Below are positions 33,555 through 42,033 of a DNA stretch of 64,000 bases, in pieces (within the stretch, counting starts at the first letter, position 1; each line of letters begins with the position of its first letter). Below the pieces are notes generated by a model, which made no database searches, was not told where the DNA came from, and was given only the letters and a program-made list of their open reading frames with translations. Position numbers and translations under genes: made by a program. Origin of the DNA: Paenibacillus tyrphae (GTDB taxonomy: Bacteria; Bacillota; Bacilli; Paenibacillales; NBRC-103111); NCBI RefSeq assembly GCF_027925525.1, contig NZ_BSDJ01000002.1:248001-312000 (forward strand), written 5' to 3'.

Positions 33555-34832
33555 TTAATGCGCATTCATGTTCATATCGACGGCTGCCGGCTGTGCAGAC
33601 TGCGTATGCTCCGGCGCTTTGCTGTTCATGATCGGCATCATGGCCAGTGCGCCGAGAAGGAGCAGCAGGCCCGCGCCGGTGTAAATCGAGACTAACGAAA
33701 ATGCATCCTTTAACGCCCCGGCGAAAGACATCGAAATGACCATCATCCCGACGAACATGGGGTTCAGTACCCCATTTACCCTTCCCACGATGGATGCGGG
33801 CGACCATTTCAGAATCATCGTGCTGATGCCAATATGAATGCAAGGAAACACGAGCCCGCTCAAAAACTGCACTCCGAGCGTAACCGGTATGCTTGTCGAA
33901 TACCCGACGATCACCGTACAAACGCCGCCGATGAGCATGCCGATTGCGAGCAAGAGCTGCGGCGCGACACGCTTGGCAAAAACCGATACGAGCCCGCCGC
34001 CGATCAGCATAGCGGCACCGTACACCATCAACAGATATTGCAGAAATTTCTCGTCGCTTCCAAGCCGCTCCGTGACGACGAACAGACCGAGCGTTTGCGT
34101 AATGCCCATGGAGAGACCGGTCAGAATGAACGCAACTCCAAGCATCCGCAGCACCGGACTTTGCCAGACATAACGGAAACCTTCGACGAATTGCTCGCGG
34201 AATTGCCCTTTTCCGGCTTCCGTCTGCGGTTCCTGCCGATCCTTGGGCAAGCGGGTCAGGATGAGCGCGGAAAGCAGAAATGCCACCCCCATAACCGCTA
34301 CGGATGTTTCCAGTCCAAACGTACTGTAGGCAAATGTGCCAAGCATGGGACCGAGCACCATGAAGATCGCCATTAGCGTCTGGAACAACGCCATGCCCTG
34401 CTGCAGCTGCTCTTCGGGCACGTGAAGCTTGAACAGCCGAACAGCCGAAGGCTGGGTAAACTGCGAAAGAATGGCCGAGATGAAGGTGACCAGATAGACG
34501 GATTGCCAGGACCCGTAATGAACGGTCGCAAGCACGAGGAACACCGACACCGCGGACAGCAGATCGCACCAGATCATCGTGCGTTTCGGCCGCCAACGGT
34601 CGGCGAACGTGCCTCCGATGAACGAAAATATGAAGATAGGCGCAAATTCCGCAACGCTGATCAGCGAAATGGCGCTCGGATCGTCGTTCGTCTTATCTGC
34701 AACATAAAGAAGAATCGCGAAATTACGTACCCAAATGCCGATCTGCAGCAGCATGTTGGATAGCAGAATCGTCTGCATGAAACGATTGCGAAAAAGATTC
34801 GGGCTTTTAGCGTTTTCCCGTTGTTTATTCAT
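33555..34832 (-). CDS. MFS transporter, drug-efflux type
   Basis: This protein of about 425 residues has twelve predicted helices and the helix 2-3 loop GGTFADRWRPKRTM typical of major-facilitator exporters of the macrolide-efflux-like branch. The histidine- and methionine-containing tail (AVDMNMNAH) is unusual. The start at 34832 follows AAGGAGG. The substrate is unknown. Two identical 14-base sites lie 90 and 320 bases upstream. No regulator gene is adjacent. Confidence 0.87.
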   Translation of the reverse strand: MNKQRENAKSPNLFRNRFMQTILLSNMLLQIGIWVRNFAILLYVADKTNDDPSAISLISVAEFAPIFIFSFIGGTFADRWRPKRTMIWCDLLSAVSVFLVLATVHYGSWQSVYLVTFISAILSQFTQPSAVRLFKLHVPEEQLQQGMALFQTLMAIFMVLGPMLGTFAYSTFGLETSVAVMGVAFLLSALILTRLPKDRQEPQTEAGKGQFREQFVEGFRYVWQSPVLRMLGVAFILTGLSMGITQTLGLFVVTERLGSDEKFLQYLLMVYGAAMLIGGGLVSVFAKRVAPQLLLAIGMLIGGVCTVIVGYSTSIPVTLGVQFLSGLVFPCIHIGISTMILKWSPASIVGRVNGVLNPMFVGMMVISMSFAGALKDAFSLVSIYTGAGLLLLLGALAMMPIMNSKAPEHTQSAQPAAVDMNMNAH

Positions 34833-34924
34833 ATTGCCAACCTCCTTGTGATTTCCGGCGGCCACCTCTCCAATCGGATGGGCCGCCTACTTGCTCTATG
34901 TAAAAGCTCAGTTCTTTTAAATAA

Positions 34925-35166
34925 AACATTGTTACGTTATATTAGTTTGCTTTATGCAGGCGGGACTCCGCATTGTGTAGAGACATTCTGCCGAATCTGC
35001 GGGTAAATACACATTGTTATTTCACTGAGAGGCAGAACGTTTTTCAGTTTCAACAAAAAACCGTCCCGGCCAATATGGTTTTCTTAACCTTCCCTCCTAT
35101 CCTGCAGCCATCACTCTACTGTCAGTCAGTACCTTCGAAAATAATGTAACATAACATTGTTACGTT
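34925..35166. repeat. Direct-repeated operator-like sites upstream of the MFS gene
   Basis: AACATTGTTACGTT occurs exactly at 34925-34938 and 35153-35166. The second copy overlaps GTAACATAACATTGTTAC (35146-35163), a palindrome with six-base arms. Such sites suit a TetR-type dimer and may allow looping, but no regulator gene lies next to them. Confidence 0.5.
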
Positions 35167-35195
35167 GTGAAGAGGTGATTTTTGTTCCGCTTTAA

Positions 35196-35231
35196 AATAA
35201 AAAAGACACGTGCCTTAAAAGGTCGTGTCTT
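35196..35231 (-). terminator. Terminator of the 119-residue protein gene
   Basis: AAGACACG (35203-35210) pairs with CGTGTCTT (35224-35231). On the minus strand the stem runs into TTTTTTATTTT. It lies 37 bases after the stop of the gene at 35268. Confidence 0.85.
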
Positions 35232-35267
35232 GGTGGGATTTGGGCTTTTAGAATCCCTCGCTTTCTC

Positions 35268-35627
35268 TTATCTCGGAAAGCTCCCTTTCGTGTAGGAATC
35301 CCACAGGTTATTGACAAATTCGATATCGATCTTATGATCGAATGCCTTGGCCATCAAACCAAAGTCGTCCGATACATATCCTGCCAGCTCCGGGCTTTGA
35401 GTGATCCGAAACGTTTGTTTGAACACCGTCTCCCTGATTTCGCGGATCACCGCATCTTCAGACGGATGCATTGCTTCCAGCTTGTCATAACTGGAACTCC
35501 ATGCTTCAGCGAATTCAGCTTCATCCCTAGCGTCCAATTCGGCGTCCCAATCCACATCTTTGCTGAAAACACGCTCGATAAACGTGCCGTCACCCAGGCT
35601 CGAAAGTATCTCACTCGCAGCGATCAA
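35268..35627 (-). CDS. Hypothetical protein, 119 residues
   Basis: This is an acidic, helix-rich soluble protein with no signal or membrane segment (SLGDGTFIERVFSKDVDWDAELDARDEAEFAEAW is split by charged turns). The start is TTG at 35627 behind GGAGGAGGGG, and a good terminator follows, so it is a real single-gene unit. I do not recognise the family. Confidence 0.8.
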   Translation of the reverse strand: MIAASEILSSLGDGTFIERVFSKDVDWDAELDARDEAEFAEAWSSSYDKLEAMHPSEDAVIREIRETVFKQTFRITQSPELAGYVSDDFGLMAKAFDHKIDIEFVNNLWDSYTKGSFPR

Positions 35628-35835
35628 CGTAATCCCCTCCTCCCCTATTTATAGTAATGAAAATGACTTTACAATTCAATGACCGTACCGGGCACAAGGG
35701 TTCATGCACACACCTCTCACCGCACGATAACCTGCGATAAAAAGTCTACTTTAAACGATTACTTGGCCTAGTTCCGATATTTGGATAGCAATTCAACTAT
35801 TTCTCAATCAACATGCGTTGCTATACTCTTCTAAG

Positions 35836-36026
35836 ATGAGTAATGATAATTTCCATACCTTTGAGGATTCGGTGCTGGATAATCTGGAAGAAAAGCATTA
35901 AGAAAATTTCCAGTAAATGCTCCGGACACCAAGAACTCTATTACATGGCATCTTTGGCATATTGCAAGAATTGAGAACATGACAATGAATATTTTAGTCG
36001 CAAACGGTCAGCCGATGCTTTATTAG
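35836..36026 (+). pseudogene. Decayed DinB/DUF664-like gene
   Basis: ATG at 35836 opens FHTFEDSVLDNLEEKH and meets a TAA at 35899. In another frame from 35922 the sequence reads TKNSITWHLWHIARIENMTMN and ends at 36026; HLWHIARIE is the metal-binding histidine motif of DinB-like proteins. The missing middle and the frame change show a relic. The rest of the 35.64-36.18 kb gap has no gene that I can support. Confidence 0.6.
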
Positions 36027-36088
36027 AATATAGAATAGCTTCAACAAACGGGAATAAATATAATATAGCCTAGCAAAAATAAGACTGT

Positions 36089-36103
36089 AACTATCGCACA
36101 GTC
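36089..36103. repeat. Solo copy of an IS-end-like sequence
   Basis: ACTATCGCACAGTCT occurs here and again at 36978-36992 beside the IS1182 remnant, in the same orientation. Here it is also part of a local palindrome AGACTGT...ACAGTCT (36081-36103). It is probably a terminal repeat left by an insertion sequence. Confidence 0.5.
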
Positions 36104-36181
36104 TCCAGAATGTTGATATCATGGGGATTTCGGGAATAACCAACTTACATTTTTTGTGTTCCTTGTCCATGGGCAAATAAC

Positions 36182-36589
36182 CTAGGTACTGACAGGCTGC
36201 CAAATTCCTGATGAGATAATTTTGAAATCTGTTGGTCCAATACGTGTACCAGCAATGTAAGTGTCGCCAGAGAAACCAGACCAGACATGCACGGAAGGTA
36301 AAACATCCATATTATCGGTTTCTACTACAACCTCGTAGGAGAATCCGGGAGTAAAAGGTTGACCTGTCGTACCAACAGAGTTGGCGTTATGCATCGATTC
36401 GTCAGAGTTAATTGTAAAGGAAAGTATACCAGGAGGGATAAGAACCTTCGGTGCCCCTATAACAAGTCTGAAGATTGAGACTTGAAAGGTTTCAGAAATT
36501 ATTCCGCGGTTTAACACTACCCAATCTACCGCTGCTGCGGTTGGTGGCAAATAAAAGGGACCACTAGAAAGCGTAAATTGAAACGGCAT
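36182..36589 (-). CDS. Hypothetical beta-rich protein, 135 residues
   Basis: The protein starts MPFQFTLSSGPFYLPP and is rich in beta-forming residues, proline and glycine, with no signal peptide, cysteine or membrane helix. AGAGGAG lies upstream of the ATG. I recall similar unnamed proteins in Bacillus but cannot give a function. It stands alone between two IS-end-like sequences, so it may have been carried in with an insertion element. Confidence 0.7.
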   Translation of the reverse strand: MPFQFTLSSGPFYLPPTAAAVDWVVLNRGIISETFQVSIFRLVIGAPKVLIPPGILSFTINSDESMHNANSVGTTGQPFTPGFSYEVVVETDNMDVLPSVHVWSGFSGDTYIAGTRIGPTDFKIISSGIWQPVST

Positions 36590-36690
36590 ATTTAATAAAT
36601 CTCCTCTCTATAAATGTGAACTCAAATATAAAATATGCAGAATGAGACCAAATAGAATCGGTTTGATCATTAAATCAATGTCTGCTAATA

Positions 36691-36910
36691 CTAAGATGGA
36701 GAATTTATGTAATAGCGAAGTCCATGGAGCTCTTTGGCATCCGCGAAACTTCGCTCAATCGTTTGGTACTGGAGACGGTACATGGCTTCACTTTTTCAAG
36801 AATAAAGGAAAAGTCAATGTGTTTGTGGATCTCGCGAAGCAAATGATTTTGAGTAACGAGTTCTTCTAAACAAACGAATTCGTAGTTGTTTTGCACAATA
36901 TTAACGCGGT
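36691..36910 (-). mobile_element. Internally deleted IS1182-family transposase remnant
   Basis: On the minus strand one frame reads NNYEFVCLEELVTQNHLLRE and IDFSFILEKVK (36890 to about 36790), the N-terminus of IS1182-type transposases. It is joined out of frame to YRLQYQTIERSFADAKELHG (about 36787 to 36715), the C-terminal catalytic end, which stops at 36691. The whole DDE core between them is gone. An IS-end-like repeat and a hairpin lie just upstream. Confidence 0.75.
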
Positions 36911-36939
36911 GAATGGATAAATAACGAAAACAAAGAAAT

Positions 36940-36967
36940 AGCCTGTTGAGGGGTTTCTCAACAGGCT
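36940..36967. terminator. Perfect 11-base hairpin at the IS remnant end
   Basis: AGCCTGTTGAG pairs with CTCAACAGGCT around GGGTTT. It lies between the transposase start and the terminal repeat at 36978. In insertion sequences such stems block read-through from outside; it may also end the glycosidase transcript whose stop is at 37037. Confidence 0.6.
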
Positions 36968-37036
36968 GAAAACGGTGACTATCGCACAGTCTCATTCCTC
37001 CAATGGCATACGTATGGCCTTGATCCCATTCGGGCT

Positions 37037-40000
37037 TTACAGCCACGCCGCCTGTTCGTTCACAGGCTCGATTCGCACTTCATTATCGCGATACACGGCA
37101 ATAAGCTTGCCCGTCACGTCCGCAGCAAACAAAACAGAACGTTCCGCTTCAATCGTAAAACGGTACTTGGCGCCGTTGACCAGGTCCTCAATCTCCACAT
37201 CTGCAGGATGAGCGTACTCAGATACGAAGACGAAGAGCGCCCCCTTCGCAAACGTGAGCTTGCGTCCATAAATACCTGCAAGCTCCCCGCCTTGCCGCCA
37301 CACCATTTCGGGCTGTACACCGGCGGCCTGGATGACGTGTTTGTACAGCTCGCGAATCGGTTCGGTGCGGTCGTTCAATTCGACCGGCAGCGGACACCAG
37401 AATAGGCGTCCCATCCCCAGGAAAACGTCGGTTAGCCGGGTACCGCCGGACGCCGCATCCTCCTCCGGAATCCCTTTGCACAGCTCGGCGATTTTGCGTC
37501 GTCCGAACGAGACGGAATAGGCGTTCCCGTCGATCATCAGCCGCTCTTCCCGGCACACGTTCCCTTCCCGGTACGGACCGAACTGCTCGCCGAGACGCCC
37601 GGTCGGCCTCCAATATTCATCCAGCCCGAGCGGCCCCGTGAAGAGCAGCGTTCCGCCTCGGGTACGGATATGCTCGACTAAAGTCTCCATCGCCCGGTCG
37701 CTGAAATTGTGCGCGCTCGGAACGACGATCAGCTTCGGGCAGCGCTCGGACAATGGCTTGAGGTCGTATTCCCCGACGGCGAAAAACGGGCATTTCAGCT
37801 CATAAGCTAGCACCCGAGTCAGCCGTGCCGTCGCTTCGCAGGCGAGCCTGCGGTTCGAAAAGTCGTTCGAATACGGAAACACAACGGCGATTTCCTCCGG
37901 CTTCCTTCCGGTAAACAAGTCGCGGATTTCGTTCATGAAGCGGCCAAAATCGTACGAAACATCCGCCTCCGGCTTCTCCGTACCGTCGGCCCGCAGGGCA
38001 CCGATGTTCGACTCGTTAATGTTGTTCATGTAATAATTCGTACTCCAGATCCATTGGACCGCGCCTGCGGCGCCCGTAGCAAACGCATACGCATATTTGC
38101 GCTCCAGCAAATATTTCAGCTCGGTCTCCGACCGCTTCGCCCGCCCGTCCGGCGTCTCCAGATACATAATGCCGGTTTCCTGCACCAGATTCGGCTTCTC
38201 CACCACTTTGGTAAAAATGCCATCCCATACCAAATCGTCATTCAGCCACCAGGAATGAACCGACGTGTAATCGACCTCGGAGCCGTAAAACAGCGGAGAC
38301 GGGCGCTGGCCGCCAAGCGCTTCGTCCTGACCGACCGTAATAAGCGCGCCGGGATGCAGCGCACGGATCGTCCCGCTTAAGCTGCGCACCCATTCGTTGT
38401 GCATCTCCATCGTAAACAAGGTGTAGTCGAGCCATGGCGCTCCCCTTTTCCCTCTCGCCATATCGTGCACGTCGAAGTTGATCTCTTCCGGCGCGGGCGG
38501 ACTGGCCGCCTCGAAGGTCGGCAGCTCGGCCGGTGTCATGCCCCAGCGCTCCTGCAGCCGCCGTACCGAGCCGTGCCGTCTTTGCAGCCAAGCGGAATAG
38601 GCGGCACGCTCCTCCCGGTCGCGCACCGGACGCGGACCGGCGAACACCCGCTTCGGATCGAACAGCGACGGCTCGTTGATCAAGTCCCAATGCACGTTCG
38701 TCGTATGGCGATGCCGTGATACGATGCCGGCCAGGAACCGTTTCTGCGCTTCCACGCTCCGCGGGTCCAGATACGGATTCGCCCCTTCCCACGCTTCCGG
38801 CGCAAACGCGAAAAACGTAAAGTTCACTTCCAGCCCGTACCTTTTCGCCGTAAGAATAAACGCATCAATCGCGCGCAGCGCCTCCTCGGACAGATGACCA
38901 TCGACGAACATCACCTGCCGGTGCGCGGTCCAGATCCCCGTCCGGATGAAGTTGATTCCGGCCCGCCGCATCTGCGCCATATCCCGGTTCCACACCGACA
39001 CGTTCGGCAGAAACAGAAATTTCCGCGCCACATCCGAGCTCATGTAGGTCATGCCGACCACCGGCATCGGACGGCCATCCTTCCAAAAATAATCCCGATC
39101 GCAGCGCAAAGGACTGCCCGTGCGAAGCAGCTCATCGTCCCTTCCCCAGAAGCCTTGCCGTAGCACGCGCACCTCACCGAGTTCGGACTCCGCTCTGCAG
39201 ACAATCTCATACAGCCCCGGCACGACGGAAAGCGGAAGCAGCAGCTCTGCGAAGCTCTGCTCCCGGGAGACGATGGCTTGCATTTCCCCCATCCACACCG
39301 GCTCCGTCGGACCACTCGCCCCTTCCATTGTCCGACTCTCCCGATACACTTCGATGGCAAAGCGCCAGGAGCGGCCAGCCGGAGCCGTCTCGCCCGTTCG
39401 CAGCAGGCCTTGCATTTGCAGCTTCAGCTTCGGACGCTCGCCCGGCTCATACGAGGCGTAGTTCGTTTTCAGCGTCAGCTCGGTCACGCCGAGCGCGCAG
39501 TATGCCGCCCATTCCGCAAGAGCCGTAGCCCCGCCCTTTTCCCAGAACGACGCTGTCGCAAGCTGGTGAATGAACAGCCAGCGGCTTCCGGCGAACTCGC
39601 CTTTCGTATTTTCCAGCAGCACCACCGGAGCCGCAACCTCTCGGCCCTCGGACGATATGCCTTTTAGCAGTGGGTACAGATGCGCATCCATCGGTCCGGC
39701 CGAGCCGCTTTCGTGGGGCTGATCGTCATGGCGCGTCACGTGGAGAATCAGGCTGCAGGTCGGCTGAATCTCAAAGAGCGGCTCCTGACCGCGCAGCAGA
39801 GGCATATCTTCGCTGGCCGCCAGCTTCGCGATCGGAGCGGAATCGACCGTCACCGCTTCGTGGATGCGGAGCTGGCGGTGATAGGCCGATTGCTCGGCTT
39901 CGGCGTGCCATGCTCCGTTCTCTCGGTAGACCGGGATGCGGAACGGGGCTCCGCCCATGCTGACAAGCCCGCCTCCCCTTTGCAGAAAATCCAGGATCGC

Positions 40001-40195
40001 GCCCCACGCGTCTTTCGGGAAATAAGGGGCATGGAGATTCACCAGACACCCGGTGTCCATGCCCAAGAGCACCTGCGGCAGCTGCTCCGCCCGGACCACG
40101 CGGAAGACGCCGGACAGCCGTTCGAGACCGGCTTCATCCATTCGTTCCCCAAGGAAAGGGAACTCCGGATCATACAATACGATAACGTTGTCCAT
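37037..40195 (-). CDS. Large clan GH-A glycoside hydrolase, beta-galactosidase-like
   Basis: This 1052-residue enzyme has no signal peptide and should act in the cytoplasm. A (beta/alpha)8 catalytic domain lies at about 370-720, with the acid/base glutamate in HWDLINEPS and a likely nucleophile in NLVQETGIMYLE, as in GH42/GH5-like beta-glycosidases. The N-terminal 350 residues hold a glutamine-amidotransferase-like and a beta-sandwich part, and the C-terminal 300 a second Rossmann-like domain with a beta tail. It is the last gene of the sugar-transport operon and probably splits the imported oligosaccharide. The exact sugar is unknown. Confidence 0.82.
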   Translation of the reverse strand: MDNVIVLYDPEFPFLGERMDEAGLERLSGVFRVVRAEQLPQVLLGMDTGCLVNLHAPYFPKDAWGAILDFLQRGGGLVSMGGAPFRIPVYRENGAWHAEAEQSAYHRQLRIHEAVTVDSAPIAKLAASEDMPLLRGQEPLFEIQPTCSLILHVTRHDDQPHESGSAGPMDAHLYPLLKGISSEGREVAAPVVLLENTKGEFAGSRWLFIHQLATASFWEKGGATALAEWAAYCALGVTELTLKTNYASYEPGERPKLKLQMQGLLRTGETAPAGRSWRFAIEVYRESRTMEGASGPTEPVWMGEMQAIVSREQSFAELLLPLSVVPGLYEIVCRAESELGEVRVLRQGFWGRDDELLRTGSPLRCDRDYFWKDGRPMPVVGMTYMSSDVARKFLFLPNVSVWNRDMAQMRRAGINFIRTGIWTAHRQVMFVDGHLSEEALRAIDAFILTAKRYGLEVNFTFFAFAPEAWEGANPYLDPRSVEAQKRFLAGIVSRHRHTTNVHWDLINEPSLFDPKRVFAGPRPVRDREERAAYSAWLQRRHGSVRRLQERWGMTPAELPTFEAASPPAPEEINFDVHDMARGKRGAPWLDYTLFTMEMHNEWVRSLSGTIRALHPGALITVGQDEALGGQRPSPLFYGSEVDYTSVHSWWLNDDLVWDGIFTKVVEKPNLVQETGIMYLETPDGRAKRSETELKYLLERKYAYAFATGAAGAVQWIWSTNYYMNNINESNIGALRADGTEKPEADVSYDFGRFMNEIRDLFTGRKPEEIAVVFPYSNDFSNRRLACEATARLTRVLAYELKCPFFAVGEYDLKPLSERCPKLIVVPSAHNFSDRAMETLVEHIRTRGGTLLFTGPLGLDEYWRPTGRLGEQFGPYREGNVCREERLMIDGNAYSVSFGRRKIAELCKGIPEEDAASGGTRLTDVFLGMGRLFWCPLPVELNDRTEPIRELYKHVIQAAGVQPEMVWRQGGELAGIYGRKLTFAKGALFVFVSEYAHPADVEIEDLVNGAKYRFTIEAERSVLFAADVTGKLIAVYRDNEVRIEPVNEQAAWL

Positions 40196-40207
40196 GCTGA
40201 CTCCTTT

Positions 40208-41101
40208 CTAACCTTTAACGGAACCGATCATCGCGCCTTTGACGAAATATTTTTGCACGAAGGGGTATACGATCAAGATCGGCAGCGTGGCGACCACGAT
40301 ATTCGCCATTTTGATCGTCGATTCGCTAATTTCCTGCTGGTAGGCGATGCTGATGCCCTGGCTTTGCATCGCCGTCGACGTGTTGGTCAGCAGATCCCGC
40401 AATACCGCTTGCAGCGCCCATTTGTCCTTCGAAGAAATATACAGGATCGTGGAAAAAAAGTCGTTCCAATACATCACGGCCATAAACAAGGCAATCGTGG
40501 CCAGCACCGCTTTCGAAAGCGGAAGCACGATCCGAAAAAAAATGACCAGATCGTTTGCCCCGTCGATGTAAGCCGACTCCTCCACCTCCGCCGGAATCCC
40601 GGCAAAAAAGCTGCGCATGATGAAAATGTTCCACGCCCCGATCGCCGACGGAAGAATGAGTGCCAAATACGAGTTCAGCATGCCCAACTCCTTGACGAGC
40701 AAATAACCGGGAATCATTCCGCCGTGGAACAGCATCGTAAACAAAATCATCAGCGTAAACAGTTTTCGGCCTCGCAAGCGCGATTTCGAGATCGCGTACG
40801 CAGTCGCCGCCGTAATGAATGTGGCGAATAAGGTGCCCGTCAACGTAACGATGAGCGAAACCTTGAAGCCGGACAGCACAGCCGCATTGCCGAGCACCGT
40901 TTCATAAGCGGCAAGCGAGAAGCCTTTGGGCAGGAGGAACAATCCGCCGCTTCCCGCCAGTTTCGCATCGCTTAACGAATACATGATCACGTACCAGTAC
41001 GGGTAAAGCATGATAACCACGAGCGCCAGCATGAACATCGTGTTGGCTGCTTGGAACAGCCGGCTTCCGGCAGACGGCTTTCTTTTCAGCTTCCTCACCA
41101 T
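40208..41101 (-). CDS. Carbohydrate ABC transporter permease (LplC/YtcP type)
   Basis: This 297-residue permease has six helices and the permease loop EESAYIDGANDLVIFFRIVLPLSKAV, matching the EAA motif of binding-protein-dependent sugar transporters. It resembles LplC, the second permease of the Firmicute oligosaccharide systems. Its ATG overlaps the first permease gene by seven bases. Confidence 0.92.
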   Translation of the reverse strand: MVRKLKRKPSAGSRLFQAANTMFMLALVVIMLYPYWYVIMYSLSDAKLAGSGGLFLLPKGFSLAAYETVLGNAAVLSGFKVSLIVTLTGTLFATFITAATAYAISKSRLRGRKLFTLMILFTMLFHGGMIPGYLLVKELGMLNSYLALILPSAIGAWNIFIMRSFFAGIPAEVEESAYIDGANDLVIFFRIVLPLSKAVLATIALFMAVMYWNDFFSTILYISSKDKWALQAVLRDLLTNTSTAMQSQGISIAYQQEISESTIKMANIVVATLPILIVYPFVQKYFVKGAMIGSVKG

Positions 41102-42033
41102 AGGCCCTCCTCGCCGAACCTTTTCGCCAATTGATTCGAAGCTGCGACCAGAATCAGCGCAATGACCGACTTAAACACCCCGGCAGCCGCACCCAAGCTG
41201 TAACTCGCGTCCACGATCCCTTTGCGGTATACGTAGGTATCGATAATATCGGCCACGTCCATGACCAGCGGATTGTACAGCAGCAGCGTCTGCAGGAATC
41301 CGGCGTCCAAAATATTGCCGAGACTGAGAATGAACAGGATAACGATCACGTGACGGATCGACGGAAGTGTAATGTTCCACATTTGCCTGAACCGGCCTGC
41401 CCCGTCCACAATGGCAGCTTCGTACAGCTGCGGGTTGATGCCCGAAATGGCGGCCAAATAAATGATCGTCCCCCAGCCGACCTCCTTGTAGATATCGGTA
41501 GCGACCAGAATGGAGCGGAAATACGATTTTTCGATCAAAAAGTCGACCGGCTCTCCCCCAAACCATCCCATCACCTGGTTGACAAGGCCGTCCACCGGAT
41601 TCAAAAAGATGATGATAATCCCGGAAAAAATAACCCACGAAATAAAGTGTGGCAAATAAACGACGGTTTGCACGAACCGCTGAAACACGAGCTGCTTGAC
41701 CTCATTTAGCAAAAGAGCGAGCACGATTGGCGCCGGAAAACCCCAGACCAGCTTCAGCGTGCTGATGATCAGCGTATTCTTGAACACGCTCGTGAAGTCC
41801 AGCATCGTGAACAGCTTTTCGAACTGGTACAGCCCGACCCAGTCGCTGCCCCCGACGCCCTGCAATATGTTGTACTCCTGAAAAGCGATGACCAAACCGT
41901 ACATCGGGATGTATTTGAACACGACGATGAACAGCATGCCGGGCAACAGCAGCAAATATAAGTACTTGTCCCTGACCAGATCTTTTAGCAAGAGGTTTTC
42001 CCCCTTATTTGTAAGGCTTGATTTCTTTGTCAT
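41095..42033 (-). CDS. Carbohydrate ABC transporter permease (LplB type)
   Basis: This protein of 312 residues has six helices and begins LLKDLVRDKYLYLLLLPGMLFIVVFKYIPMYG split over the first helix, with the EAA loop QLYEAAIVDGAGRFRQMWNITLPS. It pairs with the downstream permease. ATG at 42033 lies inside the end of the binding-protein gene and lacks a ribosome site; TTG at 41991 behind AAGGGGG is a good alternative. No ATPase gene is present, as usual for this class, which shares a common MsmX-type ATPase. Confidence 0.9.
   Translation of the reverse strand: MTKKSSLTNKGENLLLKDLVRDKYLYLLLLPGMLFIVVFKYIPMYGLVIAFQEYNILQGVGGSDWVGLYQFEKLFTMLDFTSVFKNTLIISTLKLVWGFPAPIVLALLLNEVKQLVFQRFVQTVVYLPHFISWVIFSGIIIIFLNPVDGLVNQVMGWFGGEPVDFLIEKSYFRSILVATDIYKEVGWGTIIYLAAISGINPQLYEAAIVDGAGRFRQMWNITLPSIRHVIVILFILSLGNILDAGFLQTLLLYNPLVMDVADIIDTYVYRKGIVDASYSLGAAAGVFKSVIALILVAASNQLAKRFGEEGLW

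Noticed and set aside
33382-34596. Upstream extension of the long DUF2249 frame to about 507 codons
   Set aside because: The extension is antisense to the conserved MFS gene and crosses the Fnr box and a terminator. The ATG at 33381 has a ribosome site and begins the conserved domain.
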